A stretch of DNA of 20,623 nt, taken from an uncultured Clostridia bacterium (GTDB taxonomy: Bacteria > Bacillota > Clostridia > Tissierellales > Peptoniphilaceae). The notes under the pieces are model-generated. The model was not told where the DNA came from. It searched no databases and saw only the letters and a program-made list of their open reading frames with translations. Made by a program: the position numbers and the translations under genes. Positions 6,249 to 14,907 of this stretch are shown piece after piece. The stretch spans positions 1 through 20,623 of the forward strand of contig CAMEGD010000016.1 of assembly GCA_945916025.1 (NCBI GenBank), in the 5' to 3' direction. Each line of letters begins with the position of its first letter. The stretch's first letter is position 1.

Positions 6249-6791
6249 TTATGAAAGTCTTTCTACGTGTTTTACAAAGGCATCTACAAACTCTTTTAAT
6301 AGGTCAACTGTCTTAGAGCTTAGTTGTCCCTCTTCTATATAGGATTCTATTTCTGATAAATAGGCCTCTGGTTGTTGCATTGGTATTAAGTTTAAAAATA
6401 CAAAAGTTTGTCTAAGAGCATGATTAGCAGCCATGGCGCCAGTTGCTGATATACTAGTGCTAATTACACCTGCAAACTTTCCATCCCATTTAGATTCTCC
6501 ATATGGTCTAGAACCTACATCTATTGCGTTTTTTATTACCCCTGGTATGGATCTATTGTATTCAGGTGTCGCAAATACAAAAGCATCTTTTTCTTCTAGT
6601 TCTTTTCTAAATCTAACATAAGATTCTGGTGGGTTTTCATTGTCTAAGTCTTCGTTATAGTGATCTAGGTCTCCGATTTCTATAAAGTCTGCCTCATATC
6701 CTTCAGGGAATAATTCCTTTACCTTTTCCAATACTAGTCTGTTATATGAACCCTTTCTTAAAGATCCAACTATTAATCCAATTTTTTTCAT
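6249..6791 (-). CDS. NADPH-dependent FMN reductase family protein
   Basis: This 180-residue flavodoxin-like protein of the FMN_red family (azoreductase / chromate reductase / quinone reductase relatives) is cytoplasmic and uses NAD(P)H to reduce FMN-bound substrates. The FMN phosphate loop GSLRKGSYNR (9-18) and the second flavin motif PEYNRSIPG (76-84) followed by KNAID are intact, and the length is normal. ATG 6791 follows AAGGAG by 6 bases. It is monocistronic, with a terminator right after the stop codon. The physiological electron acceptor (quinones, azo compounds, metals or flavin itself) cannot be told from the sequence. Confidence 0.9.
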   Translation of the reverse strand: MKKIGLIVGSLRKGSYNRLVLEKVKELFPEGYEADFIEIGDLDHYNEDLDNENPPESYVRFRKELEEKDAFVFATPEYNRSIPGVIKNAIDVGSRPYGESKWDGKFAGVISTSISATGAMAANHALRQTFVFLNLIPMQQPEAYLSEIESYIEEGQLSSKTVDLLKEFVDAFVKHVERLS

Positions 6792-6885
6792 TTATTTCTC
6801 CTTATTATCTTTTATTATCCTTGATAATTATTATTAATATTCTGTTGTAAGATTTTACCCCCTATTTAATATACTAAACATAAGT

Positions 6886-6920
6886 AAAAGCCTAAAGGTC
6901 TTTCCTTGTCTAAGGCTTTA
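6886..6920 (-). terminator. Second, weaker hairpin downstream of ridA
   Basis: The arms AAAGCCT and AGGCTTT (6887-6893 and 6913-6919) pair over 7 bp with a smaller inner AAGG/CCTT helix, and on the minus strand end in a short U-run. It lies just beyond the strong ridA terminator and could act as a backup, or belong to the leader of the FMN reductase gene. Confidence 0.4.
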
Positions 6921-6943
6921 ATTACTGTCCTCATTGGAAAAAC

Positions 6944-6971
6944 AAAAAAAACCATGCACCTAAGTACATGG
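6944..6971 (-). terminator. Rho-independent terminator of the dnaB-dnaD-dnaC-ridA operon
   Basis: On the minus strand CCAUGUAC pairs with GUGCAUGG (8 bp, one G-U) with a 4-base loop, then seven to eight U. It lies 8 bases after the ridA stop and ends the long housekeeping operon. Confidence 0.92.
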
Positions 6972-6979
6972 AGTCTTTC

Positions 6980-7369
6980 TTAATTGTCTTTTTTGTTTAA
7001 GTCTGCTATTGCTTCTATTTCTACTTCATAGCCGTTATGAAGGGGAAGCACAGGTAGTACAGTCCTTGCTGGCTTGTGTTTTCCCATAAATTCCTTGTAA
7101 ATTTGGTTTACTTCATACCATTTTTCTCCATTGTTTACAAAGATGTTTATTTTTACAATGTGCTCTAAAGTTCCGCCAGCTGCCTCTACTAAATTTTTTA
7201 CATTTGTAAGGGCTTGTTTAAATTGATCTTCAAAGTCCCCTTTTATTATTTTTCCTGTTACTGGGTCTACTGGTACTTGGCCAGATATAAATAAAAACCC
7301 ATTTGATTCTACTGCTGGTGAATAATGGCCGGCTATTGGTTTTGCTCCTGGAATCCTATATGATTTCAT
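6980..7369 (-). CDS. ridA: RidA family reactive enamine/imine deaminase
   Basis: This 129-residue member of the YjgF/YER057c/UK114 (RidA) family hydrolyses reactive enamine/imine intermediates released by PLP enzymes such as threonine dehydratase. It works in the cytoplasm as a trimer. Family features are HYSPAVESNGFLFISGQVPVD near the N-terminus, and the conserved Arg in KPARTVLPVLPL with the Glu of YEVEIEAIA near the C-terminus. These place it among active deaminases rather than inactive paralogues. The frame is open for nine more codons, but ATG 7369 has AAGGAGG 6 bases upstream and matches the family N-terminus. It starts 11 bases after the helicase loader gene and is the last gene of that operon. 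Confidence 0.92.
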   Translation of the reverse strand: MKSYRIPGAKPIAGHYSPAVESNGFLFISGQVPVDPVTGKIIKGDFEDQFKQALTNVKNLVEAAGGTLEHIVKINIFVNNGEKWYEVNQIYKEFMGKHKPARTVLPVLPLHNGYEVEIEAIADLNKKDN

Positions 7370-7380
7370 CTTTTTCCTCC

Positions 7381-8355
7381 TTAATATCCCTTCCACCTTA
7401 AGTCTTCTCCTATAAACCTATACACATTAAACTTGTCTAGTATTCTTGAATATACCCTATCTGTATAAGTTTTTGCAATTTCTGCTGGACTTAAATTTGT
7501 GGAAATAAGTATTTTTTTGTCTCCCAAGTTCCTGGAGTTCAATAAATTGAAGATTTCAGAGCTTGAGAATGTATTTGTAGATTCTGTTCCCAAGTCATCT
7601 ATGATTAATAAGTCCGCCTCTAAAAGGTAGTCGTATTTTTTCTTTGCTTCTATTATGTCTTCAGTCTTTGAAAACTTGTATTCTTCTATTACTCCCATAA
7701 GGTTATGGGCTGTTTGGTAAATTACTGTATAACCTAAGTCTAGTAGGTCTTTGGCTATGGAGTTTATCATAAAGGTCTTTCCTAGGCCAGTTGAGCCATA
7801 AAACAAAAGGTTGTACTCATCTGGGTCTTCAAAATTTCTAATAAATTTTTGAGATGCCCTAACTATTTCTTTGATATTTTCCATTGGAGATATTTTTTCT
7901 AATTCTTTTATTTCATCAGAAAATAAACCTAAATCAAAGGTAAGGAAGTTTTCTTTTTCTAAGACCTTGTCCAAGTTAGACATCTTATAATATTCCCTTG
8001 CAACTTCTTGTTTAAAACATGAACACTCTTCATTGTTTATAAAGCCTGTATCCTTACAAAGGTTACATTCATACTTGTCTTCAAGATAGTTTCCTGGGAA
8101 ACCGTAAGTTAAAAGATTGGCTACTTTGGCTGCTTTTAGGTCTTCTAGGTCCCTAGTTAGGTCTACATTTTCTCCCCTCAGGACCTTAAAGGCCCCCTTT
8201 ATTCCCAGGTCTTTTATTTCTTGGTCAATCTTTTCTATTACAGGAACTTTCTTATAGACTTCATCTATTTTAGTCTTTCTTATAATATCCAGGTTGTCCC
8301 TTTTATTATCATATTTTCTTAGAACTTTTTCATAGATTGATTCTTTTTTGTTCAC
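7381..8355 (-). CDS. dnaC: DnaC/DnaI-like replicative helicase loader ATPase
   Basis: This 324-residue AAA+ protein loads the replicative helicase onto DNA. The N-terminal half (1-90) is helical and likely binds the helicase. It is followed by a four-cysteine cluster (C97, C100, C111, C113) typical of the zinc-containing N-domain of DnaI-like loaders. The ATPase part has Walker A GSTGLGKT (187-194), Walker B LLIIDD (249-254), sensor 1 STN (285-287) and an arginine-finger segment DRVYSRI (299-305). It starts with GTG at 8355, one base after the stop of the DnaD-like gene, with GGAG 8 bases upstream. The symbol follows common annotation for this family. In B. subtilis the equivalent is dnaI. 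Confidence 0.92.
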   Translation of the reverse strand: MNKKESIYEKVLRKYDNKRDNLDIIRKTKIDEVYKKVPVIEKIDQEIKDLGIKGAFKVLRGENVDLTRDLEDLKAAKVANLLTYGFPGNYLEDKYECNLCKDTGFINNEECSCFKQEVAREYYKMSNLDKVLEKENFLTFDLGLFSDEIKELEKISPMENIKEIVRASQKFIRNFEDPDEYNLLFYGSTGLGKTFMINSIAKDLLDLGYTVIYQTAHNLMGVIEEYKFSKTEDIIEAKKKYDYLLEADLLIIDDLGTESTNTFSSSEIFNLLNSRNLGDKKILISTNLSPAEIAKTYTDRVYSRILDKFNVYRFIGEDLRWKGY

Positions 8356-8356
8356 C

Positions 8357-9370
8357 TTATTCGCTCCGTCTTCTAGTTAGTCTTTGGGCTATTTCATTTA
8401 GCTCTTTGTCACTAAGGTTTTCACTTTGGCCTTTAAAATTGTGGAAGTTAGTCTTTTTGGCCTTTGGTCCTGTCTTTGGCTTAATATCCTTTTTGCTTAT
8501 ATCATCAAGGCTTTCAATTCCAAGGTCCCTCCACTTTAATAAAATAGAGTTTACATAGTTTATAGATGGTCTAGAAATCTTAGAAGTCCTAGATATGGCC
8601 TCATTTATTACTTCTTCATCAAACCTGTAATCATCATACCAGGCATTTATTAGCCTTATTTCTGGTTCTGATACTGACCTATTTTGTAGGCCAAGTTTTC
8701 TCAAAATCTTATTTTTTCTTATATATTTAGAGTCGGTTTTTACTATTTCTGCTTCTGCCCCTTCTATAGAGGTAATTCCACTATCGTACCAGGAAATCAC
8801 TACTGCCTTTACATAGTTTACGCTGACTTTTTTCTTTTTCTCTACAGCATATTCAAAGGCCAAGTCTATAATTTCTGGAGCCATATTATAATCTGTTATC
8901 CAGTTTATTATTTCTAATTTTTCTGTAGGAGTAGTCTGCCTTCTCATATAGTAATCTATATTAGTAAACATCTCCCTAGTTGAGTTGTGGTCCATAGCTG
9001 AAAGTAAGGTTTCGTGGCTAGTTGGTTTTTTCTTTGGAAGATTTGAAGAATAACCATTTTCCACATAAAGTTTCTTTAGGTCCTTAAATAAAATACTATA
9101 AGAACCATCTAATTCAGAAACCTTGTCTACCACATCTTCCTTATCCCAGTAGTCCCAGGCATTTTCCACATCTTTTATGGTAAGTTTTAGGTTTCTCGCT
9201 AGTTTTTCATTGTCTATTTCAAACTCAGGATTGTTTTTCATATTTTTGTAGGCATACAAATAAACCTTTACAAAGGACCCGTTTGCAATAGGCATATAGT
9301 CTTCTATGAAAATGTTGTCTATACTAATGGTCCCAAAGTCTATTTGGGTTTTTTCTACTTCAAATTTCAA
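8357..9370 (-). CDS. DnaD domain protein (primosome/helicase-loading)
   Basis: This 337-residue protein of the DnaB/DnaD family acts with the helicase loader in replication initiation or restart. Residues 1-100 form the winged-helix-like N-domain, with the family-typical start leading into YMPIANGSFVKVYLYAYKNM. Two DnaD-type C-domains follow (about 150-225 and 230-300), each ending in a Trp-containing helix (NYVKAVVISWYDSGI and NYVNSILLKWRDLGI). The tail is basic and probably disordered. The start is TTG at 9370, overlapping the acetyltransferase gene by 11 bases, with AAAGAGG 9 bases upstream, and the N-terminus matches relatives from this start. The gene lies between helicase and loader genes, consistent with a shared job. 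Confidence 0.9.
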   Translation of the reverse strand: MKFEVEKTQIDFGTISIDNIFIEDYMPIANGSFVKVYLYAYKNMKNNPEFEIDNEKLARNLKLTIKDVENAWDYWDKEDVVDKVSELDGSYSILFKDLKKLYVENGYSSNLPKKKPTSHETLLSAMDHNSTREMFTNIDYYMRRQTTPTEKLEIINWITDYNMAPEIIDLAFEYAVEKKKKVSVNYVKAVVISWYDSGITSIEGAEAEIVKTDSKYIRKNKILRKLGLQNRSVSEPEIRLINAWYDDYRFDEEVINEAISRTSKISRPSINYVNSILLKWRDLGIESLDDISKKDIKPKTGPKAKKTNFHNFKGQSENLSDKELNEIAQRLTRRRSE

Positions 9371-9947
9371 CCTTATAATCCTCTTTCCTAAGTTTCATCT
9401 TGTATACATAATTATATAGGATTTTATCTTTTCTAACAAACTCATCCCTAATCTTGTCATAAATCTCGTCATCTATATTAATCCTGCCAATATTTTGGTA
9501 GGGTTCCAAAATCCTCTTTTCTTCCTTAAAGCCTAGTTTTTCATAAACCCTTCTAGCCCTGTGATTATAGCCAGAAACTAGAAGGTCCATGGACTTCATC
9601 TTCTTTTCAAAAAAGTAAAATTCTAAAAATTTTTCTAAGGCCAAGGTTCCAAAACCCATATTAATAATCGCTGGATTTAGAACATAGCCTAAGGTTGAGG
9701 ATTTTCTTATGGGATTTATGTTTTTTGTTCCAATAAATCCAATTAGTTCTTCACAGTACAAAATTCCATAGTACTTGTTTATGGGAAGAAGGGTCTTTTG
9801 TAACAAAAATTCCTTAGCTTCCTCGTCATTATTAAATACAAAGTTGTAGTCTAAAAATAGGGGATCTTTGTGTCTTCCCCACTTGTTCATCTCTCTTACA
9901 TGGGAAAAATTAAGACTTTCAAAAAATATATAGTCCTTATTAATCAT
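9360..9947 (-). CDS. GNAT family N-acetyltransferase (RimJ/RimL-like)
   Basis: This 195-residue GNAT protein transfers acetyl groups from acetyl-CoA. The acetyl-CoA-binding region is visible as LGYVLNPAIINMGFGTLALEKF (about 86-107, Q/R-x-x-G-x-G/A-like), followed by LLVSGYNHRARRVYEKLGF (122-140), the usual C-terminal GNAT signature. The RimJ/RimL-like order suggests an amine on a protein or antibiotic as acceptor, but no substrate can be named. ATG 9947 is one base after the helicase stop codon and the 3' end overlaps the DnaD gene, so it is fully embedded in the replication operon. Whether it acts on replication proteins is unknown. Confidence 0.85.
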   Translation of the reverse strand: MINKDYIFFESLNFSHVREMNKWGRHKDPLFLDYNFVFNNDEEAKEFLLQKTLLPINKYYGILYCEELIGFIGTKNINPIRKSSTLGYVLNPAIINMGFGTLALEKFLEFYFFEKKMKSMDLLVSGYNHRARRVYEKLGFKEEKRILEPYQNIGRINIDDEIYDKIRDEFVRKDKILYNYVYKMKLRKEDYKVEI

Positions 9948-9948
9948 A

Positions 9949-11280
9949 TTAATCTCTAGCTAAATCCACAAATTTTGTAAACTGTGGTAAGAAAGTAAGT
10001 TCCACTGTCCCAGTAGGACCATTTCTGTGTTTAGCTATGATTACCTCCCCAATATTTCTCTTTTCAGTATCCTTGTTATAATATTCATCCCTGTATAAGA
10101 ACATAACTACATCGGCATCTTGCTCTATTGCACCAGACTCCCTTAAGTCAGAAAGGATAGGCCTTTTGTCTCCACGAAGCTCTGTTGCCCTTGATAACTG
10201 AGAAAGGGCCACTACTGGCACATTTAGTTCCTTGGCTATGGCCTTTAGAGACCTAGAAATTGCCGAAATTTCTTGGGTCCTGTTTTCTGACCTGCCACCT
10301 TTTAGCTCCATAAGTTGAAGATAGTCAATTACTATTAGATCAAGTCCTTGTCTAGCCTTTAGTCGTCTAGCCTTAGCCTTAAGTTCCAAAGGTGAGATAC
10401 CAGCTGTGTCATCTATGGATATTTCCAGTTGGTTTAGCACATTTATTCCATTGAGGACCTTAGTCCAATCATCTGCCTCTAAGTTTCCAGATATAACCTT
10501 TTGTAGGTCCACATGGGAAATTGAAGAGATCATCCTTTGGGCTAATTGATTTTCACTCATTTCTAGGGAAAATACTGCAACCTTGTGCTTTTTTATCGCT
10601 GCATTTACAGCCATATTTACCATTAGGGCTGTTTTACCCATGGAAGGTCTAGCTGCCAGTAGGACTAAATCAGACCTTTGAAGGCCTGAAAGTTTTCTGT
10701 TTAAGTCAATAAAGCCTGTTGTTACTCCAGTAAGGTCATTTTGATTCTTAGATCTTTCTTCCATTTGTCTAAAGGAGGTTACTAAAACGTCAGAAATAGG
10801 GACTAGGCCCTTGGAATGGACATCTTCAGTAATATCAAAAATTGCCTTTTCTGTAAATTCCAAGATTGTAGCTACTTCTTCTGAATCTTCATAGGCCAGG
10901 TCCACTGACTGGGATCCAGCTTCTATAACTTCCCTTAGTATAGCCTTGTCCTTAACAATTTGTAAGTAAGATTCTATATTAGTTGTATAAACTACCTGGT
11001 CAGTAAGTAGGGCAAGATAAGAAACCCCTCCAACATCTTCTAAGAAATTTAGTCTCCTAAGTTCTTCAGTTATAGTTAAAAGGTCAATCGGTTGCTGCTT
11101 GTTATATAAATTTAGCATTCCTTGGAAAATTTTGGTGTGGGCTGGGTTATAAAAGTCTTCAGCCTTTATTACTTCTACTGCTGTATCCATATTTTCATCT
11201 TTTAAAAGTAGGATTCCAAGGACGTTTTGTTCCCCTTCCATAGTGTGGGGTGGAATTCTACCTATGGTTTGTTTAGGCAC
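9949..11280 (-). CDS. dnaB: Replicative DNA helicase (DnaB type)
   Basis: This 443-residue hexameric helicase unwinds DNA ahead of the replication fork. The N-terminal domain (1-150) binds primase and the C-terminal RecA-like domain (about 175-443) binds ATP. Motifs are Walker A ARPSMGKT (210-217), Walker B LIVIDYLQLM (315-324), DLRESGAIEQDAD (378-390) and the C-terminal KHRNG. Length is normal and no intein is present. The start is GTG 11280, with AAGGAGG 7 bases upstream. An rplI terminator lies just before it, so expression may depend on readthrough or on a promoter I could not identify. In B. subtilis nomenclature this is DnaC. Confidence 0.96.
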   Translation of the reverse strand: MPKQTIGRIPPHTMEGEQNVLGILLLKDENMDTAVEVIKAEDFYNPAHTKIFQGMLNLYNKQQPIDLLTITEELRRLNFLEDVGGVSYLALLTDQVVYTTNIESYLQIVKDKAILREVIEAGSQSVDLAYEDSEEVATILEFTEKAIFDITEDVHSKGLVPISDVLVTSFRQMEERSKNQNDLTGVTTGFIDLNRKLSGLQRSDLVLLAARPSMGKTALMVNMAVNAAIKKHKVAVFSLEMSENQLAQRMISSISHVDLQKVISGNLEADDWTKVLNGINVLNQLEISIDDTAGISPLELKAKARRLKARQGLDLIVIDYLQLMELKGGRSENRTQEISAISRSLKAIAKELNVPVVALSQLSRATELRGDKRPILSDLRESGAIEQDADVVMFLYRDEYYNKDTEKRNIGEVIIAKHRNGPTGTVELTFLPQFTKFVDLARD

Positions 11281-11305
11281 TAGACTACCTCCTTACTCAT
11301 AAGTC

Positions 11306-11341
11306 TAAAAAATTGAGGGTAAATATATTTTACCCCCAATT
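11306..11341 (-). terminator. Terminator/attenuator between rplI and dnaB
   Basis: The arms 11311-11323 and 11329-11341 form a 13-bp stem (one G-U pair) with a 5-base loop, followed on the minus strand by six U. It lies about 16 bases after the L9 stop and only 26 bases before the dnaB start, splitting the block into two expression units or reducing helicase mRNA relative to L9. Confidence 0.85.
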
Positions 11342-11357
11342 ACATAAAAAATAAATC

Positions 11358-11804
11358 TTATTGTCCGTCTATTTGGACTTTTAAATTTGCTACTATTTCT
11401 GGATAAACCCTTACTGCCACTTCTTGCAAGCCTGCAGTTTTAATAGTCTTGTCAATTTCTATTTTCTTTTTATCAATATTTATTCCAGCTTGATCTTTTA
11501 GGGCCTTGGAAATTTCTTGGTTTGTTATAGAACCAAATAATTTGCCATTTTCTCCAATTTTAGCCTTTAAGTTTAGGGTAGTTCCTTCTATTTTTTCCTT
11601 AAGTTTGTCGGCTTCTTCTATAGCTATTCTTTCTTTTTCCTTAAGGTCTGCTTGTTCAATCTCCCAGTTTTTTACATTTTCTGGAGTTGCTTCTATTGCA
11701 ATCTTTCTTGGAAATAAAAAGTTTCTAGCGTATCCGTCCTTAGAATCTACCATTTCTCCGGCTTTTCCTAGTTCTTTATGGTCCTTCAATAATATTATTT
11801 TCAT
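11358..11804 (-). CDS. rplI: 50S ribosomal protein L9
   Basis: This 148-residue L9 is the normal length. The N-terminal 23S rRNA-binding domain shows the family signature (MKIILLKDHKELGKAGE, then DGYARNFLFP at 23-32). It is joined by the long charged helix (about 40-75) to the C-terminal domain. L9 stabilises the L1-stalk side of the large subunit and affects translational fidelity. ATG 11804 has AAGGAG upstream and lies inside the 3' end of gdpP (29-base overlap), so translation is probably coupled. A strong terminator follows the gene. The order gdpP-rplI-dnaB is conserved in many Firmicutes. Confidence 0.97.
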   Translation of the reverse strand: MKIILLKDHKELGKAGEMVDSKDGYARNFLFPRKIAIEATPENVKNWEIEQADLKEKERIAIEEADKLKEKIEGTTLNLKAKIGENGKLFGSITNQEISKALKDQAGINIDKKKIEIDKTIKTAGLQEVAVRVYPEIVANLKVQIDGQ

Positions 11805-13809
11805 CTATTTTCTCCTTCTTTTCTAAATCTTCATAATACTCTTGTATTACCCCTACTAATTTTTCACGGGCTTGTTCCATAGTCACATTTTTAAGTTGGG
11901 TAGCTGCAGAGGTTAAGTGGCCTCCTCCTCCTAGTTTTTCTAGGATCAGTTGGACAGAAATTTCTCCTGCACTTCTACCTGAAATGTGGATAAAGTCTTC
12001 ATTTTTTGTTAATACAAAGGATGCATTTACCCCAACTATATTTAAAAGAGAATCAGCTGCTTGGGCTGCTATTAAAATACTTGAGTCTATATCCTCTTCT
12101 AAATAGGCAATAGCAATTTCCTTGTGTAATATTTCCGCATCGTGAATAACCCTAGCCCTTAACCTAACTGTATCTAAGTCGTCATTAAAGTACTTATTTA
12201 CCTTTGTTGGATCTGCCCCTTGTCTTCTTAAAATTGAAGCTGCTTCAAAGGTCCTTACTCCAGTTTGGTAGGTAAAATTTTTAGTGTCTACTACAATACC
12301 AGCCATCATAGCCTCAGCCTCAAAGGCAGAGATCTTTATATCTGGGTCCATATACTCTAATATTTCAGTTACTAGTTCACTAGTTGAAGATGCATAGGAT
12401 TCAATATAAGATAGGACAGGATTCTCAATTGCGTCATTTCCTTTTCTATGGTGGTCAATAACTACTACTTTGTCTATCATTTCAAATAGTCTTGGCTCTT
12501 CAGCTAAATAAACCTTGTGATTGTCTAACATTATGATTAAAGACTTAGTCTTTTGGGCGTTTTGAATAGCTTCTTCTGAAGAAATAATAAACTCATTAAT
12601 TTCTGGAGCAGACTTTTTCATCTCGTCCATAATTAGTTTTATACTTGGATTTACATCATTTAAGACTATAAATCCTTCCCTTTCTTTTCTTCTAACAGCT
12701 CCAAGCATACCAATCGCTGACCCGATAGAGTCCATATCAGAATTCTTGTGACCCATAATAAATATTTCAGAAGCTTCATCTATAAGATTTGATATAGAGG
12801 ACCCAATAACTCTAGCTCTAACTCTGTTTCTCTTTTCTCTAGCTTGGGACCTGCCACCAAAAAATTCATGGCCATCCTTAGTCCTTACTACAACCTGGTC
12901 TCCCCCACGTCCAAGGGCTAAATCTACAGCTACCCTGGATTCTTCGTAGGATTCTGGAATAGATTCTAAAGTTTCAGAAATCCCAACACTTAAGGTTATA
13001 GTTGACTCATTATTTGTTCCAATTTCCCTTACCCTATCTAGTATGGAAAACTTGTCACTAATCATAGACATTAGACTCTTGTTATCAAAAACTGCCAGAT
13101 ACTTGTCATCGTCATACCTTCTAACTATGGCATTGTTCTGGTTGAAGTAATCAAAAATCTCATTTTCAACTTCAGCTATAATGACAGACTTTTGGTAGCC
13201 CTTTTTCCCATGGCCAATTTCTTCATAGTTGTCTATGTATAGGTGAGCAAAGCCAACTCTTCTATCTAAATACTTGTTTTTTAGATTAATAAATTCAGTA
13301 TTATCCACAAAATAAAATAGGAAAATTGAATCTTCGTGGGCTTTTTTTATTTTATTTTTATATAGGGAATAAGATTTCCCTTGTAAGTTTATAACTAAAT
13401 TGTCTTGGTCTTGTCCCTTAGAAACAATTTCTTCAAAGACAAATCCCTCTAAAATTTCATCAATATTTACCCCAACCCCTTGGTTTTCTTCAATTAAGTT
13501 CAAAAACTTAGGATTGTACCACTTAATTATTCCTTGGTCATCTGTAAGAATAAGGGGAAATGGCATATTAAATAGAGAATCTTGGGCTGCTGAATCAAAA
13601 TTCTCACATAAATTTTCTATATTAAATGCTACCTCTAACTCTAAGTCCTCACGTATTTTTAATATATTAAACAAAATACCAACGGCAATAATCAGTCCTA
13701 TAAAGCCAAAAAGTGGATTTAAGACAAATAGGATAATTACAAGTATAAATAAAAGTACAGTGGGAATAATATACTCATTTAAATGTTTTAGTTTATCCAA
13801 AAACTTCAC
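11776..13809 (-). CDS. gdpP: Cyclic-di-AMP phosphodiesterase GdpP (DHH-DHHA1)
   Basis: This 677-residue membrane-anchored enzyme hydrolyses the second messenger c-di-AMP, controlling potassium and osmotic balance and cell-wall stress. Two membrane helices (about 14-50) are followed by a PAS-like domain (about 75-170) and a degenerate GGDEF domain (175-305). The DHH domain has GHKNSDMDSIGS (353-364), D429 and IDHHRKG (451-457). The DHHA1 domain has GGGGH (627-631). All metal-binding motifs are intact. The start is not settled. GTG 13809 overlaps the YybS stop (GTGA), but TTG 13800 has better spacing (8 bases) from AGGGAG. It overlaps yybS upstream and rplI downstream. Confidence 0.96.
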   Translation of the reverse strand: MKFLDKLKHLNEYIIPTVLLFILVIILFVLNPLFGFIGLIIAVGILFNILKIREDLELEVAFNIENLCENFDSAAQDSLFNMPFPLILTDDQGIIKWYNPKFLNLIEENQGVGVNIDEILEGFVFEEIVSKGQDQDNLVINLQGKSYSLYKNKIKKAHEDSIFLFYFVDNTEFINLKNKYLDRRVGFAHLYIDNYEEIGHGKKGYQKSVIIAEVENEIFDYFNQNNAIVRRYDDDKYLAVFDNKSLMSMISDKFSILDRVREIGTNNESTITLSVGISETLESIPESYEESRVAVDLALGRGGDQVVVRTKDGHEFFGGRSQAREKRNRVRARVIGSSISNLIDEASEIFIMGHKNSDMDSIGSAIGMLGAVRRKEREGFIVLNDVNPSIKLIMDEMKKSAPEINEFIISSEEAIQNAQKTKSLIIMLDNHKVYLAEEPRLFEMIDKVVVIDHHRKGNDAIENPVLSYIESYASSTSELVTEILEYMDPDIKISAFEAEAMMAGIVVDTKNFTYQTGVRTFEAASILRRQGADPTKVNKYFNDDLDTVRLRARVIHDAEILHKEIAIAYLEEDIDSSILIAAQAADSLLNIVGVNASFVLTKNEDFIHISGRSAGEISVQLILEKLGGGGHLTSAATQLKNVTMEQAREKLVGVIQEYYEDLEKKEKIDENNIIEGP

Positions 13810-14738
13810 TCCCTCTTTAGTCTAATTCTCCTAAAATTAATTAGGGTGTCAATAAGGCCCAAAACTAAAGTTGTAAATCCAAAACTTGGAAAAAACAGGG
13901 CACTTATATATATAAAGGTTCTAATAATACTAGGTATTCTAAATCTTAAAAAAAAATTTGAAAACAAGGCAAGGCCGTTTACAAAAAATATAAAACCAAA
14001 TACTACTAAGGTGTTTAGATAAATATTTGAATAATATTCAAGACCTAAATATCTAAGAATTAGTATTATTAAAATAGCTATCCCAAAAACCAGAATCATA
14101 AACCTTGGAATTTGTAAGTTTTTAAAAGCTGGTGGTTGGTTTATAAAGATCCCTTGTTTTAAAAGTCTTCTACCAGTAAGAAGATAATTTACATAGGTAA
14201 AAATACTAATTCCCACTAGTAAAATACTTGGAGCTAACCTTAGGCTGTACTCATAAAGAGACCTTAGGGTCCTTTCATATTCTTCTAGTTCCATTCCTGA
14301 TAAGGCGCCATTTAGGTTATCTACTTGAATTGCGAGTAAAGTATCTATTAGGCTTTCAATATCAACTGGGTTAGTCCTTAATAAACCATAGTTATAAGAA
14401 ACAAAACTTACAAGAAGGACCAAAAACATATATAGAAATGTTTTCCCATAGGACTTCATATTAACTACACAATAGTGAAAAGTAAGAATCATAGGAGCTA
14501 TTACAAAAAACAAGCTAAGACCTGCTAAGGGCCCTGCCACTAGGGCTATTATCCCACTTGAGACAGCCATTGCTCCCATAGTAGGAACAATTCCGTTTTT
14601 AATAGAAGACTCCATAAAGATAACAGGATAAAGTAAAAGCACAAAAACAGCAAATAGATTTCCTAGGAGTCCTATAATTACTGCATACATTATTATCCTG
14701 AAAAGATTTATATAATTATTATTTGATTTTAAATCCAA
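13806..14738 (-). CDS. yybS: YybS-like DUF2232 multi-pass membrane protein
   Basis: This protein of about 310 residues has roughly eight hydrophobic segments and belongs by position and pattern to the YybS/DUF2232 family, which sits before gdpP and rplI in many Firmicutes. Its biochemical role is not established. It resembles membrane components of ECF-type transporters. The frame is open to an ATG at 14771, but I choose TTG 14738 because GGAGG lies 6 bases before it while the upstream ATG lacks an SD. It is the first gene of the minus-strand housekeeping block and overlaps gdpP by about 4 bases. Divergent promoters must lie in 14739-14907. I could not pick a clear -35/-10 pair. Confidence 0.82.
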   Translation of the reverse strand: MDLKSNNNYINLFRIIMYAVIIGLLGNLFAVFVLLLYPVIFMESSIKNGIVPTMGAMAVSSGIIALVAGPLAGLSLFFVIAPMILTFHYCVVNMKSYGKTFLYMFLVLLVSFVSYNYGLLRTNPVDIESLIDTLLAIQVDNLNGALSGMELEEYERTLRSLYEYSLRLAPSILLVGISIFTYVNYLLTGRRLLKQGIFINQPPAFKNLQIPRFMILVFGIAILIILILRYLGLEYYSNIYLNTLVVFGFIFFVNGLALFSNFFLRFRIPSIIRTFIYISALFFPSFGFTTLVLGLIDTLINFRRIRLKRE

Positions 14739-14907
14739 ATTTAACCTCCATATGTATACATATATTACCATAAACAGACCTTAATATCATTAAATTTGTC
14801 CATAAAATATAGGGGGACTGTTCTTAAAAGTCTTAAATACAATTTAAAATCCCCAGTATTTGGGTAAATCTAAATATAAAGAGATATTAAAAGAAACTAG
14901 GTGTAAT

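Noticed and set aside
13400..13825. 141-codon plus-strand frame opposite gdpP
   Set aside because: It is antisense to the PAS/membrane part of a well-supported gene and lacks an SD and any recognisable domain.
14739..14907. Divergent promoter pair between yybS and yihY
   Set aside because: Promoters must be here, but no -35/-10 pair with good spacing was convincing by eye, so none is listed.
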